From: Pseudobdellovibrio exovorus JSS
GTDB taxonomy: Bacteria; Bdellovibrionota; Bdellovibrionia; Bdellovibrionales; Bdellovibrionaceae
Reading direction: 5' to 3'
DNA: 64,000 bases
Assembly: GCF_000348725.1 (NCBI RefSeq)
Contig: NC_020813.1
Coordinates: 2,213,261 to 2,277,260, forward strand
The translations under genes were made by a program, and so were the position numbers. Position 1 is the first letter of the stretch; the number at the start of each line of letters is the position of its first letter. The notes beneath the pieces are model-generated. The model was not told the origin of the DNA, searched no databases, and saw only the letters and a list, made by a program, of their open reading frames with translations. Positions 8,917-17,653 of the stretch are shown one piece after another.

Positions 8917-9819
8917 CTAAGTTCCACAACGATCAAAGCTGATGCTCGATTGGGCTGTATCAAATTGTACAGTTGCCGTTCCACAACCTGTTAGCTGAAT
9001 CGAACTACTATTTCCATCTGAACAACTTCCTGTCCACGTCCCCATTGTCGGACAATTACAATCTGCTACCCAAGTAATTGCACTTGGAACATAAGTACAA
9101 GAAATCGAGCTGCGGTTATTCACTACACGCAACTCTCCCCCATTCAGGACACGACCGGGACGATCTGCTCCTGTAACCGTAATCGCAGAAGTCGTTTGTG
9201 AGGTTAAATCCATCAGAACAACCGCACTTGCACCCGTGAATTTACGATTGATGCCATCGCTTGATAAAGAAAAAACTTTTGGTGCTGCAGCAGAAACAAG
9301 CGTCAATCTTTGCCCGACAGCTCCTGTTTTTGTAATACTAAGTGTAGCCCCCAAACGCCCCGTAGCTGTTATGCTAGGAACACTCGTAATAGTTTCTGAT
9401 GCCGTCGCAAGCAAACAAGCTGAAGCCGATGCCCATTGCAAAGTGGATGTGCCTCCAAAAGTCATGCTACCAATTGTACAACCACTAAAATTTTTTCTTC
9501 GGGCATTCGCCGCCGTAGTTCCGCAGTTGGAAAAACTCATTGTTGAACAAGAGGCTGCCCATGCTTCAGGTAAAAGTAGGCGTGCAATTAACGTCGGCTC
9601 AATGTCCGCCGGTGAATACTGGCGAAAATGACGTTCTACAGATTTTTCAATAGAAGATATACTTGGAGTACCCGCTCCAAACTCATCTACGGATGCCATG
9701 AAGTCCCCGACTTGCTGAGCCACTTCTAAACCATCAGGACTAATAAACTTGTCGGATGATGAATTACTGCAAGAAACAAAAAAAATCATCACGATGATTC
9801 CACTTATCATCATCTTCAT
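8917..9819 (-). CDS. Predicted outer-membrane or periplasmic lipoprotein, unknown function
   Basis: 300-residue protein starting at ATG 9819, preceded by AGGAG at 6 bases; an upstream in-frame TTG is less likely. The N-terminus is a lipoprotein signal ending FFVSC, with Ser-rich residues after the cysteine. The rest is Thr/Ser/Gly-rich with regular beta-strand character and several cysteines (for example CSTMSFSNCG, CTYV, CNCP, CSDG, GCG), which suggests a disulfide-bonded beta-rich extracytoplasmic domain. I recognise no family. It is monocistronic between slyD and the divergent HNH gene. Confidence 0.75.
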   Translation of the reverse strand: MKMMISGIIVMIFFVSCSNSSSDKFISPDGLEVAQQVGDFMASVDEFGAGTPSISSIEKSVERHFRQYSPADIEPTLIARLLLPEAWAASCSTMSFSNCGTTAANARRKNFSGCTIGSMTFGGTSTLQWASASACLLATASETITSVPSITATGRLGATLSITKTGAVGQRLTLVSAAAPKVFSLSSDGINRKFTGASAVVLMDLTSQTTSAITVTGADRPGRVLNGGELRVVNNRSSISCTYVPSAITWVADCNCPTMGTWTGSCSDGNSSSIQLTGCGTATVQFDTAQSSISFDRCGT

Positions 9820-10040
9820 AAGCAACTCCTATGCTTGCGTTTACCCATTGCCTGCCGTATTTACAGAGCGCGAATTCTTTTATCCTATAGAATGATTGAG
9901 TGGCATAAAAGCCCCTTGGACCTAGGGCGATTTTATCTCAAAACGAAACAGTTGTTTTTTAGATTTCCCTAGACCTTTATACAGGGGCTGAAATCATATC
10001 TGCTTGAAAAATAATCACATTAAAACTTATACTTATATAT

Positions 10041-10598
10041 ATGATGACGGCTGACGGTGTCCTCTCTATAAGCCTAAAAGCTCTGGTTCTAAATGCCAGC
10101 TACGAGCCCCTGCGAATCATCTCATGGCAAAAAGCGCTGCTGATGTGGTTCCAAGAAAAAGTAGAAATCTTAGAATATCACACGGCTATGGCTCGTTCTG
10201 TGACTAACTCTTTTCAATTGCCTAGCGTGCTCCGATTGAAAGCCTATGTGAAACCTAAAAAATTAGATGGCGTTCGTTTTTGCCGCGAAAATGTTTACAT
10301 TCGTGATAACTACACCTGTCAGTATTGCGCCGTGAAGTTCACTTACAAAGAGCTAACCATTGATCACGTATTACCGGCATCACAAGGTGGTCCGAAGACA
10401 TGGACCAATATTGTGACCGCCTGTCGTTGTTGCAATCAAACTAAGGCCAATCGCACCCCAGAAAAAGCTAAAATGCCTCTGCTGAAACAGCCCAAAGCGC
10501 CCCAATGGCTACCCGTCATTGACTTTCATTTGGATGAAGAAAAAGAGGCTAAGGCACCTCCGACATGGAAAGATTATTTGAGATTCAAAACAAATTAA
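10041..10598 (+). CDS. HNH endonuclease family protein
   Basis: 185-residue HNH protein. A paired Cys zinc site (C93-x2-C96 and C128-x2-C131) encloses the HNH core: IDHVLPASQGGP at 107-118, then N123 and a C-terminal NQTKANRTP. The N-terminal block LKALVLNASYEPL is typical of a widespread stand-alone HNH family often encoded outside phage or restriction loci. No methylase, phage or restriction partner is visible, so the DNA target and role are unknown. Two adjacent ATG codons (10041, 10044) make the exact start uncertain. Confidence 0.85.
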   Translation: MMTADGVLSISLKALVLNASYEPLRIISWQKALLMWFQEKVEILEYHTAMARSVTNSFQLPSVLRLKAYVKPKKLDGVRFCRENVYIRDNYTCQYCAVKFTYKELTIDHVLPASQGGPKTWTNIVTACRCCNQTKANRTPEKAKMPLLKQPKAPQWLPVIDFHLDEEKEAKAPPTWKDYLRFKTN

Positions 10599-10617
10599 TT
10601 TGTGCTATCACTAAGTG

Positions 10618-11076
10618 ATGGGCACAACTGAATCTTATAAAACTCTACTTATCAGCACCGAACAAACATACGACTTACGCGACCGCGTTTTAAGAGGACC
10701 GCGTCCACCAGAATCTATCTATTACCCAGGTGACGAGGTGGAAACCACATTCCATGTAGGCGTTGTGCAAGGTGATCGTGTTTTAAGTAATGGAACTTTC
10801 ATGAAACAATCCCACCCTCACTTCCCCGATTCTAAATCTACTTATCGTCTACGAGGAATGGCCACTGATCCTGAATTCCAAGGACAAGGCTTCGGGCAAT
10901 TGGTCATCAACGCCGCTTTAGAAGAGTTGAAACTGCGCAAAGCTGACTTAATTTGGTTTAATGGCCGCACAAGTGCGGAAGCTTTCTATCGCAAATTAGG
11001 ATTTCTAGTGGAAGATGAAATTTTCGATATCCCTGGAGCCGGCCCACACAAAGTCATGTATAAATCGTTGGTGTAA
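10618..11076 (+). CDS. GNAT family N-acetyltransferase
   Basis: 152-residue acyl-CoA-dependent acetyltransferase. Motif A, the pyrophosphate loop, is seen as RLRGMATDPEFQGQGFGQ near 79-96, followed by the helix VINAALEELKLRKA and the motif B strand IWFNGRTSAEAFYRKLGF. The start is ATG 10618 rather than the GTG directly before it. It follows the HNH gene after 19 bases and ends one base before the convergent DUF1365 gene. The acceptor substrate cannot be read from sequence. Confidence 0.88.
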   Translation: MGTTESYKTLLISTEQTYDLRDRVLRGPRPPESIYYPGDEVETTFHVGVVQGDRVLSNGTFMKQSHPHFPDSKSTYRLRGMATDPEFQGQGFGQLVINAALEELKLRKADLIWFNGRTSAEAFYRKLGFLVEDEIFDIPGAGPHKVMYKSLV

Positions 11077-11077
11077 T

Positions 11078-11854
11078 TTATTTATTTCTTGTCACTTCGT
11101 TCTGAGGCTTTTGCGGTTTTGTATAAAACTGAACTTTTTTAAACCAAAGCCTCAGAGCTTGATAGTGAATCCGCAAAACCACCAATGGAGTCATCCATCC
11201 ATAGCGAAGCAACAGTTGCAAACGACTTAAACTTTCAAGCGATTTTTTTTCACCTTTGATCCACGTATTCAGTCTTAATTTCCCATCGTGCTGCAACAGC
11301 TTGATGTGGGATGAAATACGCTGTTTATCTAAAACAAAACAGAATTCATAGATCCCCTGAACATCAAAAAATGGGGAAACATGAAATTCTTTTTGCGCCT
11401 TTAATTTTTCTTTATTTAGGTCCGCGCCTTGCTGATGCAACCAATAATAGTGTTTTTCACCGAAGGTGTTATTCACTTCACACAAAACGGCATCCAGCTT
11501 TTGCCCACGAAAGAAATACCAAAAACTTACGGGATTAAAAACATAACCCCACATTCGAGGTAGAGTTTGCAAATAAACCGACTCGGCTTCGTAATCGAAA
11601 CGACTTTTTACAAACTGATGAATTTCTTCCGCTAAACTCTGAGGTGATTTTTTATCCAGCGACAAGTAATCTGAGGATTTAAAACTCAGTAGCCATCCAA
11701 ACTGATGTTTAAGCTTCTGTTTTAGTTCGGCTTCACGTGTAACATCAAAAAGAATATTTAAAACCGGATACTGAAAGCTGTTGGGCTGAGTCTCTTGTCT
11801 TGAGTGATAAACAAGGCTCTCTAAAAAAAATATCTGCTCCTGCACGGAACTCAT
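11078..11854 (-). CDS. DUF1365 family protein
   Basis: 258-residue protein with the DUF1365 hallmarks RMWGYVFNPVSFWYFF and CEVNNTFGEKHYYW. ATG 11854 overlaps the stop of the FAD oxidoreductase gene as ATGA; a GTG 12 bases upstream is less likely. In many proteobacteria DUF1365 follows an FAD-dependent amine-oxidase-like gene and precedes a cyclopropane-synthase-like methyltransferase in stress-related lipid-modification operons. Here only the first two members are present. The biochemical function of DUF1365 is not established to my knowledge; a lipid-related role is inference. Confidence 0.85.
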   Translation of the reverse strand: MSSVQEQIFFLESLVYHSRQETQPNSFQYPVLNILFDVTREAELKQKLKHQFGWLLSFKSSDYLSLDKKSPQSLAEEIHQFVKSRFDYEAESVYLQTLPRMWGYVFNPVSFWYFFRGQKLDAVLCEVNNTFGEKHYYWLHQQGADLNKEKLKAQKEFHVSPFFDVQGIYEFCFVLDKQRISSHIKLLQHDGKLRLNTWIKGEKKSLESLSRLQLLLRYGWMTPLVVLRIHYQALRLWFKKVQFYTKPQKPQNEVTRNK

Positions 11855-13107
11855 GAAACCATCCACGGCGGGTTTACTTCTAAACGCTCGGCCACTTTAA
11901 CGGCGCTCAGTAATCCATCTTCATGAAATCCATAGCGCGTCCATGCTCCTGCAAAATAAACGTCGTGCAATCCTTGTATATCACCAATATTGGCTTGAGC
12001 GTCTATAGCCGCTTGATCAAATATCGGGTGATGATAGGTAGCTTCTAACAGGTTAGCGTCTGGATTTCGCATTGGATTCAGTGTTAGCAAAATATTATCT
12101 TTGGTCTTGAGCTCTTGTAAGCGATTCAGAAAATAGGTCAATGCCACTTTAGCATGGGGTGCGGATTTTAAGTTAGCCTGCACATTCCACGACGACCAAC
12201 ATTTTTTTGAGCTTGGCATGAATTGTTGATCTTTGTGTAAAACAGCTCTGTTCTTTTCAGACTTGAATGCACTCAGAATCTTTTCTGTTGCAGAACTTTC
12301 TGACTGATACATCTTTTGTGTCATCTGCGGTTGGGTCGCAAAAATAACTTTATCAAAAGTGTAAGTGTTGCGATTCGAAATAAGCTCTAACTGACCCGCA
12401 CGGCGTTTAACACTGACAACTGGCTCACTCAGATGAATGTTTCGAATTTTCTGCGCTATTTTTTGCACATAGTTCACAGAACCATTTTTGACAGTCCTCC
12501 AAACAGGGCGATCATTCACTTGCAGCAATTTGTGATTGATAAAAAATGTCAGAAAGGTCTCGGCCGGAAAATCCAACATCGCCTTTTCTGGCGTGGACCA
12601 AATTGCTGCGAGCATTGGCAGGATGTACCACTCCTGAAGCTCAGGGGAATAGCGTTGCTGCCGAAATAGCTCTTGCACTGTCCAGCGATGGCGACGGGCT
12701 AAATCCCGATTGGGTTCCGCCTGACGATGAAACCTGAGGATATCGTAGACCAATCTATAAAAACGAGGGTTGAAAATGTTTTTTCTTTGAGCAAAGACCG
12801 TATTGAGGTTATCCCCCGCCCACTCTAAGCCCACATTGGGCTCTTGAATCGACAAAGACATATCCGAAGGAATCGTTTCAACGTCTAAATACTTAAAAAG
12901 CGATTTCAAGTGTGGATAAGTCAGATCATTGTAGACCAAAAATCCTGTATCGACATTAAAGCTTTCACCTTGGTTCTGAATAGACGAAGTGTGCGCATGC
13001 CCACCTAAGCGGTTGTCCGCTTCGAACAAATGCACTTCGTATTTTTGCTCGAGCATCAAGGCACAGCCTAACCCGCTAATCCCCGAACCAACCACAGCTA
13101 CTTTCAT
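11851..13107 (-). CDS. FAD-dependent oxidoreductase (amine oxidase-like), partner of DUF1365
   Basis: 418-residue flavoprotein. The N-terminal Rossmann motif is VVGSGISGLGCA at 5-16, followed by LFEADNRLGGHAHT, the FAD-binding continuation of the NAD(P)-binding_8/amine oxidase family. The C-terminus YFAGAWTRYGFHEDGLLSA is the second FAD-contact motif. It sits first in a two-gene operon with DUF1365 (ATGA overlap). Relatives are annotated as predicted NAD/FAD-binding proteins and occur beside cyclopropane-fatty-acid-synthase-like genes; a fatty-acyl substrate is likely but unproven. Confidence 0.87.
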   Translation of the reverse strand: MKVAVVGSGISGLGCALMLEQKYEVHLFEADNRLGGHAHTSSIQNQGESFNVDTGFLVYNDLTYPHLKSLFKYLDVETIPSDMSLSIQEPNVGLEWAGDNLNTVFAQRKNIFNPRFYRLVYDILRFHRQAEPNRDLARRHRWTVQELFRQQRYSPELQEWYILPMLAAIWSTPEKAMLDFPAETFLTFFINHKLLQVNDRPVWRTVKNGSVNYVQKIAQKIRNIHLSEPVVSVKRRAGQLELISNRNTYTFDKVIFATQPQMTQKMYQSESSATEKILSAFKSEKNRAVLHKDQQFMPSSKKCWSSWNVQANLKSAPHAKVALTYFLNRLQELKTKDNILLTLNPMRNPDANLLEATYHHPIFDQAAIDAQANIGDIQGLHDVYFAGAWTRYGFHEDGLLSAVKVAERLEVNPPWMVS

Positions 13108-13250
13108 GAAAAACCCTCAAAACTGCTCTCAGATTAGTTATTTTTTTTAAGATTTCAATCGAGATGAGCGACTGCGTCTGCGTGCATAAAAAATATATAC
13201 ATCGTTCGCAAGTAGCGCTAGCGTGGAATGAGCCACACAGAGGGAAATCC

Positions 13251-14891
13251 ATGACTACAACCTCCACTCATAATTTATTAGTTAAAGAATTTATAGAAAT
13301 TGTATCTGAGACCAACGGCATAGCGCTGATTGACACTTTAGATCTGATGCTTTCATCTTCGCTTAAAGCAAAAAGTGCCGAAGCTTACAGATGTATTGCT
13401 GAATACCGCGAGCTTCTAGATAGTTTTATTATCAACAAAATCAGTATCAATGTTTTAAAGAAGCATGAATTCAACTTAGTTCTGGAAGAGTTCTTTCGCC
13501 GCTTCCCTTTAAAGTTTAAAGAAGAACACATCCATCTTTCAGGCTCATTGACTGCGGAATTTATCTGGAAAAAAATCCAGCCTCTTTTAAGCGGTCCTCA
13601 TAAAGAGATCTACGAGAAAAAAATCAAGCGTGTCTATGGCGAGCAAGCATGGCCCATTCAATCCGCTGAAGATGTGGATAAATTAATCCGCTTGCAGGAA
13701 GACGAAGGGTTCACCACTTATTTGCGCATTCTTTTCTTAGCTAGCTTGATTTTTATTTCAAAAGAAGCCCACGCTGAGGCCGCTTATCATATGGCCAGTG
13801 AACTTTACTTGAAGCACAACGTGGGTTCTATTCGTCTGAAGTTTATGTTAAATCGTGCCACTTCAAAATCTGACGATCAAATTCCTGGTTTAGATCAGGT
13901 GACTTCAGAAGATGTTCTACTAGGCCTATTTGAAGGCTTCAAAAAATTCCAAAAGGAATACCCAGACTTCAAATTTATTCTGTCACCATCTTTCCGTAAA
14001 GAGAGTAACTACTTCGATAATTCACGATTTAATCACCGCAAAGAACATTTCATGCAACAGATCGATGAAATTCTGGGATTAATCGATAAATATCCATTCT
14101 TAGCTGAGCACGTAAACGAAGTGGATACAGTGGGCGATGAAAAAGAGATGTACCGCAAAGAGCACTTCTTTGAATTGCAACACGGATTTCGTCGTCTGCA
14201 GTATCGTGGATTTAAAATTAAATCCCATCATGGCGAAACATGGCACACCTTAAAAAAGGGGATTCAAGCCGTCGACAATGCCATGAATATTTGGAATATC
14301 GATGCCTTAGAGCATGGGATCAGCTTAGGGATAAATCCTAACTTGTATTTTCACCAACTTTACCAACGCGTTGTTTTAAATAACCTATCAGGAATTCCTG
14401 TAGAGGTTGGAACTACGGATTACAAAGAACTTGTGGACCTACAGTGGAATCACAGCGCCCACGTCTTACAGAAAATCCTAAACGGAGAACTTCTGAGTGA
14501 AGCCGACCGCACATTGTTCTTAAAAACAAAATTCCATGCGGCCCGCGAGATTGAACAATATCAACATGATGTTTTAAATCGTCTGATCCAAAAAGGTGTT
14601 TCACTTATCACCCTGCCGTCTTCGAATAACAAGCTGACAGGTAAGTTTAAAGATTACAAAGATCACCCTTTTTCTTGGTGGGAGAAAAAGAACATCCACC
14701 TTGGAGTCGGTACTGACAATTACATCACATTGAATACAAACTATGTTCAAGAAATGTTGATCTTATTGCTAACTGACCCTCATAATTTAAAGATAACGAA
14801 GCTGTTAATGGTCACAACAGGGGAAACTCGCCGACCATTTATCAGTCAATTGCTTTGGAAAATGCGAAAGGACGTCAATTCCCATGTTTAA
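13251..14891 (+). CDS. Adenosine deaminase-superfamily amidohydrolase
   Basis: 546-residue metal hydrolase starting at ATG 13251 with AGAGGGA upstream; the frame is open to 13164 but that part looks non-coding. Metal and catalytic blocks of the ADA fold are present in order: HIHLSGS at 93-99 (HxH), SHHGE at 325-329 (catalytic Glu E329), EHG at 354-356, SSNNKLTG then HP at 472-473, and GTDN at 487-490. The usual TDDP is TDNY, so the second Asp (a substrate contact) is Asn. It is longer than classic ADA (about 350), with an extra N-terminal helical part and an insert around 115-240. It overlaps an AmpG-like permease gene by 8 bases. Purine salvage from prey is plausible. Confidence 0.85.
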   Translation: MTTTSTHNLLVKEFIEIVSETNGIALIDTLDLMLSSSLKAKSAEAYRCIAEYRELLDSFIINKISINVLKKHEFNLVLEEFFRRFPLKFKEEHIHLSGSLTAEFIWKKIQPLLSGPHKEIYEKKIKRVYGEQAWPIQSAEDVDKLIRLQEDEGFTTYLRILFLASLIFISKEAHAEAAYHMASELYLKHNVGSIRLKFMLNRATSKSDDQIPGLDQVTSEDVLLGLFEGFKKFQKEYPDFKFILSPSFRKESNYFDNSRFNHRKEHFMQQIDEILGLIDKYPFLAEHVNEVDTVGDEKEMYRKEHFFELQHGFRRLQYRGFKIKSHHGETWHTLKKGIQAVDNAMNIWNIDALEHGISLGINPNLYFHQLYQRVVLNNLSGIPVEVGTTDYKELVDLQWNHSAHVLQKILNGELLSEADRTLFLKTKFHAAREIEQYQHDVLNRLIQKGVSLITLPSSNNKLTGKFKDYKDHPFSWWEKKNIHLGVGTDNYITLNTNYVQEMLILLLTDPHNLKITKLLMVTTGETRRPFISQLLWKMRKDVNSHV

Positions 14892-16473
14892 CCAGCTTAG
14901 CAACTTACGTAGCACTCCTGCATGGAGGCTTACTATCATCTTGATTCTGGGTTTTGCCAGCGGCCTTCCTTTAGCCTTAACAGGACAAAGTCTTCAGGCA
15001 TGGCTAACTGTCGATAACATCGATATCGCCACTATCGGGTTCTTTAGCTTAGTGGGTTTACCTTACACGTTTAAATTCTTATGGGCGCCGTTGATGGATC
15101 GCTTCGAGCCACCATGGCTAGGACGCCGTCGTGGTTGGTTACTGCTGACTCAATTAGCTTTGGCGGGAACTTTGGCGTTAATGTCTGGCCTGTCACCAAG
15201 TGCTCAGACTCAAGCTTTCGCTCTTGTTGCCGTTTTGATCGCGTTTCTATCCGCGTCTCAAGACGTGGTGATTGATGCCTACCGCACAGATGTTCTAGAT
15301 CCAAAAGAACGCGGTATCGGAGCGTCTTTAACGGTATTTGGTTATCGTATGGCCATGATTATTTCCGGTGGTATTGCTTTCGTTTGGGCTGACCCCGTTA
15401 ATGGCTATGGCTGGAGCTGGTCAAAAATTTATATGATCATGGCTGTGATTATGTTAATTGCTGCTGCGATTTCATTAGTCTTCTTACCTTCTGTACCAAA
15501 AAGTATGACGGCACCCAAAACCAATGCCAAGAATGACCTTATTGGTTTCTTTGCCTTAGTTATTGCCGTGGCTGTGGGTTACCAGTTCACTGTGCATATT
15601 GCGACTCCATTGGCAGAAAATTCGTTATTAAGCCTCTTCCCACCTGATGCAGATGGGGCCGCTAGCTCTAATGTTAAAAAGTGGGCTGATCTGATTTCAT
15701 TACTTTTGGGAATCGGTTTTACTGTGCCTCTGGCATGGTGGGCTTCTAAAAAAGCAAAATTTGAAACACTTCATACCTCACTAGCCAACTACTTCAGTAT
15801 GAAAGGGGCTATCAGCTTCTTAGCCCTGATTATCTTGTACAAACTTGGCGATGCCTTCGCCGGTTCACTGTTAACTCCGTTCTTGATCAAAGGTGCCGGT
15901 TACGCTCAGGCTGAAATTGGCGTCGTCAATAAAGTGATCGGAATGTGGTTAACGATTTTCGGAGCCATCTTTGGCGGGGCTTTAATGATGAAGCTCGGCC
16001 TCTATCGCTCGCTGTTCTTATTCGGTGTCCTTCAACTGCTTTCAAACTTAAGCTTCTGGTTAGTCGCTGTCTTAGGCAAAGGCTCTTGGGGTTCATTCCA
16101 ACTACCCGCTTTTGATATTATGATTGTGGCTTTGAAAGAAGCGACCGAAGTGGATTGGCTACTTCTATTTGCTATCGGAAGTGAAAATGTGACCGGAGGA
16201 ATGGGAACAGCTGCTTTTGTGGCCTTCTTGATGGCTCTGTGTAATCAAAAGTTCACAGCAACTCAGTACGCTCTTCTATCGGCCTTTTCGGCTGTGGGAC
16301 GCGTGTGGGTGGGCCCATTAGCGGGAGTTCTGACAGGGACTATCGGATGGCCTATGTTCTTTATCTTTTCAACACTGATGGCACTTCCCGGTTTATTCAT
16401 TCTTTACAAATTAAAGGATGTTATTAAACAGTTGGAAGCACCGAAGATATCACTAGCTGACGCTGACGACTAA
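14884..16473 (+). CDS. MFS permease, AmpG-like
   Basis: 529-residue, roughly 12-14-helix inner-membrane transporter. The N-terminus has the AmpG pattern: LGFASGLPLALTGQSLQAWL, then GLPYTFKFLWAPLMDR and the loop WLGRRRGW, followed by SASQDVVIDAYRTDVL. E. coli AmpG imports anhydro-muropeptides from cell-wall turnover. The gene overlaps the adenosine-deaminase-like gene by 8 bases, so they are co-translated. No muropeptide-recycling enzymes are adjacent, so the substrate may differ from AmpG proper; the pairing hints at a nucleoside or muropeptide from prey. Confidence 0.85.
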   Translation: MFNQLSNLRSTPAWRLTIILILGFASGLPLALTGQSLQAWLTVDNIDIATIGFFSLVGLPYTFKFLWAPLMDRFEPPWLGRRRGWLLLTQLALAGTLALMSGLSPSAQTQAFALVAVLIAFLSASQDVVIDAYRTDVLDPKERGIGASLTVFGYRMAMIISGGIAFVWADPVNGYGWSWSKIYMIMAVIMLIAAAISLVFLPSVPKSMTAPKTNAKNDLIGFFALVIAVAVGYQFTVHIATPLAENSLLSLFPPDADGAASSNVKKWADLISLLLGIGFTVPLAWWASKKAKFETLHTSLANYFSMKGAISFLALIILYKLGDAFAGSLLTPFLIKGAGYAQAEIGVVNKVIGMWLTIFGAIFGGALMMKLGLYRSLFLFGVLQLLSNLSFWLVAVLGKGSWGSFQLPAFDIMIVALKEATEVDWLLLFAIGSENVTGGMGTAAFVAFLMALCNQKFTATQYALLSAFSAVGRVWVGPLAGVLTGTIGWPMFFIFSTLMALPGLFILYKLKDVIKQLEAPKISLADADD

Positions 16474-16480
16474 GTTCAAA

Positions 16481-17545
16481 CTACGTTCCTAATGGAATTC
16501 GACAATTGTATCCCGGCTTCAAGTAACTTGTTTTTTCCTGCGAAGCCGGCTTACGAAACTTAAATCCACTCATATCGTCTGTAAAATTTTGCAGACATTT
16601 ATCTAAGTCTTTAAGCTCTGCCGCATTCACACGATCATTTTCTACATTGTATGTAATATATAGATAGGTCACATCAGGAGCCTGCGGGTTTACCACTTGT
16701 GATACATCACGTGCATCCTCGACACGTACACCGGCTTTCAATTCGGTTTCATTGATGATCGCAAATAGCTGAATCAACTGAGCCTGAGAACTGTTTTTAT
16801 GAATCTGCTGGAACCAATAGTTCATGTGCTGGTGAAATGGTTGCTTACTTTCATCCGCTAGGCGATTCAGTAACTCGACCAGAACATACTCACCTTGCGC
16901 GGTCTTTTCGAAAGACAGTTCATGGGAAAACTTCAAGATGGCTCCACGACTAGCTAGATAACCCAAGAAGTCCCGTGAAAATTGAAAACGAGAAACTTCT
17001 TTTCTTTCAGGTAAACTTTGTAAAACAGAGACAAACTTCTGCGAATCTGGAAATTCGTAATCTGTTTTAACAATACTTCTTCCCAAATACTCCGCAACGG
17101 ATGCATTACATGGCAACTGCGTTTGGAAAGAGACCTTGCCATGATTTTCGAATTTCACAAATTGAATCGAAATCGTCAAAGCATCGTCTAGATCTTTTTG
17201 AATTTTAACGTCTGCCGTATCACCCCGTTTTATTTCAATCACATGGATGCGCGACAATAGCTCAGGACGTCTACGGAACTCATTTAAATAAATAGAAAGC
17301 TTTGAAGACCAAAGAGGCTCTTCTGAACGGCGACATTTTGAATCGATCTCTGTTTTTTCAAATTCACGTGTCGTGGACTCAGGAACATGAACGACTACCC
17401 CATTTTGAGCTAAAAGACTCAAGGCCTGTCTGACATCATTGTTGGAATAAACCTGATTCGCCGAGCTTGGCAAACGCACATAACTGGTCGTGCAACCTGA
17501 AATCAATAGAATTGCTAGAGCCATAAAGCCCAAACATTGTTTCAT
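16481..17545 (-). CDS. Predicted lipoprotein, unknown function
   Basis: 354-residue protein with a lipoprotein signal (MKQCLGFMALAILLISGC, lipobox ISGC, Cys18). A good GGGGAGG lies before ATG 17545. The mature part is mixed alpha/beta with no repeats or motif I recognise. It converges on the AmpG-like gene with a 7-base gap, so the two 3' ends are tight, and follows the TPR lipoprotein gene downstream of that gene's terminator in the opposite sense. Function unknown. Confidence 0.75.
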   Translation of the reverse strand: MKQCLGFMALAILLISGCTTSYVRLPSSANQVYSNNDVRQALSLLAQNGVVVHVPESTTREFEKTEIDSKCRRSEEPLWSSKLSIYLNEFRRRPELLSRIHVIEIKRGDTADVKIQKDLDDALTISIQFVKFENHGKVSFQTQLPCNASVAEYLGRSIVKTDYEFPDSQKFVSVLQSLPERKEVSRFQFSRDFLGYLASRGAILKFSHELSFEKTAQGEYVLVELLNRLADESKQPFHQHMNYWFQQIHKNSSQAQLIQLFAIINETELKAGVRVEDARDVSQVVNPQAPDVTYLYITYNVENDRVNAAELKDLDKCLQNFTDDMSGFKFRKPASQEKTSYLKPGYNCRIPLGT

Positions 17546-17610
17546 GTGTGTCCTCCCCGAGCTTCCAGTTTAAAATAAACTGTACTCATAATCCATCGCC
17601 ATCTTTTCTG

Positions 17611-17653
17611 ATAAAAAATACTAACCTCATATTAAGACCATCAGTCAGTATTT
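17611..17653 (-). terminator. Intrinsic terminator after the TPR lipoprotein gene
   Basis: On the minus strand, AAATACTGAC (17653-17644) pairs with GTTAGTATTT (17625-17616) with one G-U pair across an 18-base loop, followed by T-rich TTTAT. The left arm includes the TPR gene stop codon region, so termination is immediate. Confidence 0.65.

Noticed and set aside
9236..9631. 131-codon plus-strand frame
   Set aside because: Lies wholly inside the lipoprotein gene on the minus strand, which has a signal peptide and ribosome site; no family resemblance.
9900..9930. GCCC/GGGC hairpin before the HNH gene
   Set aside because: Only a four-base stem, no T-tract and no clear role.
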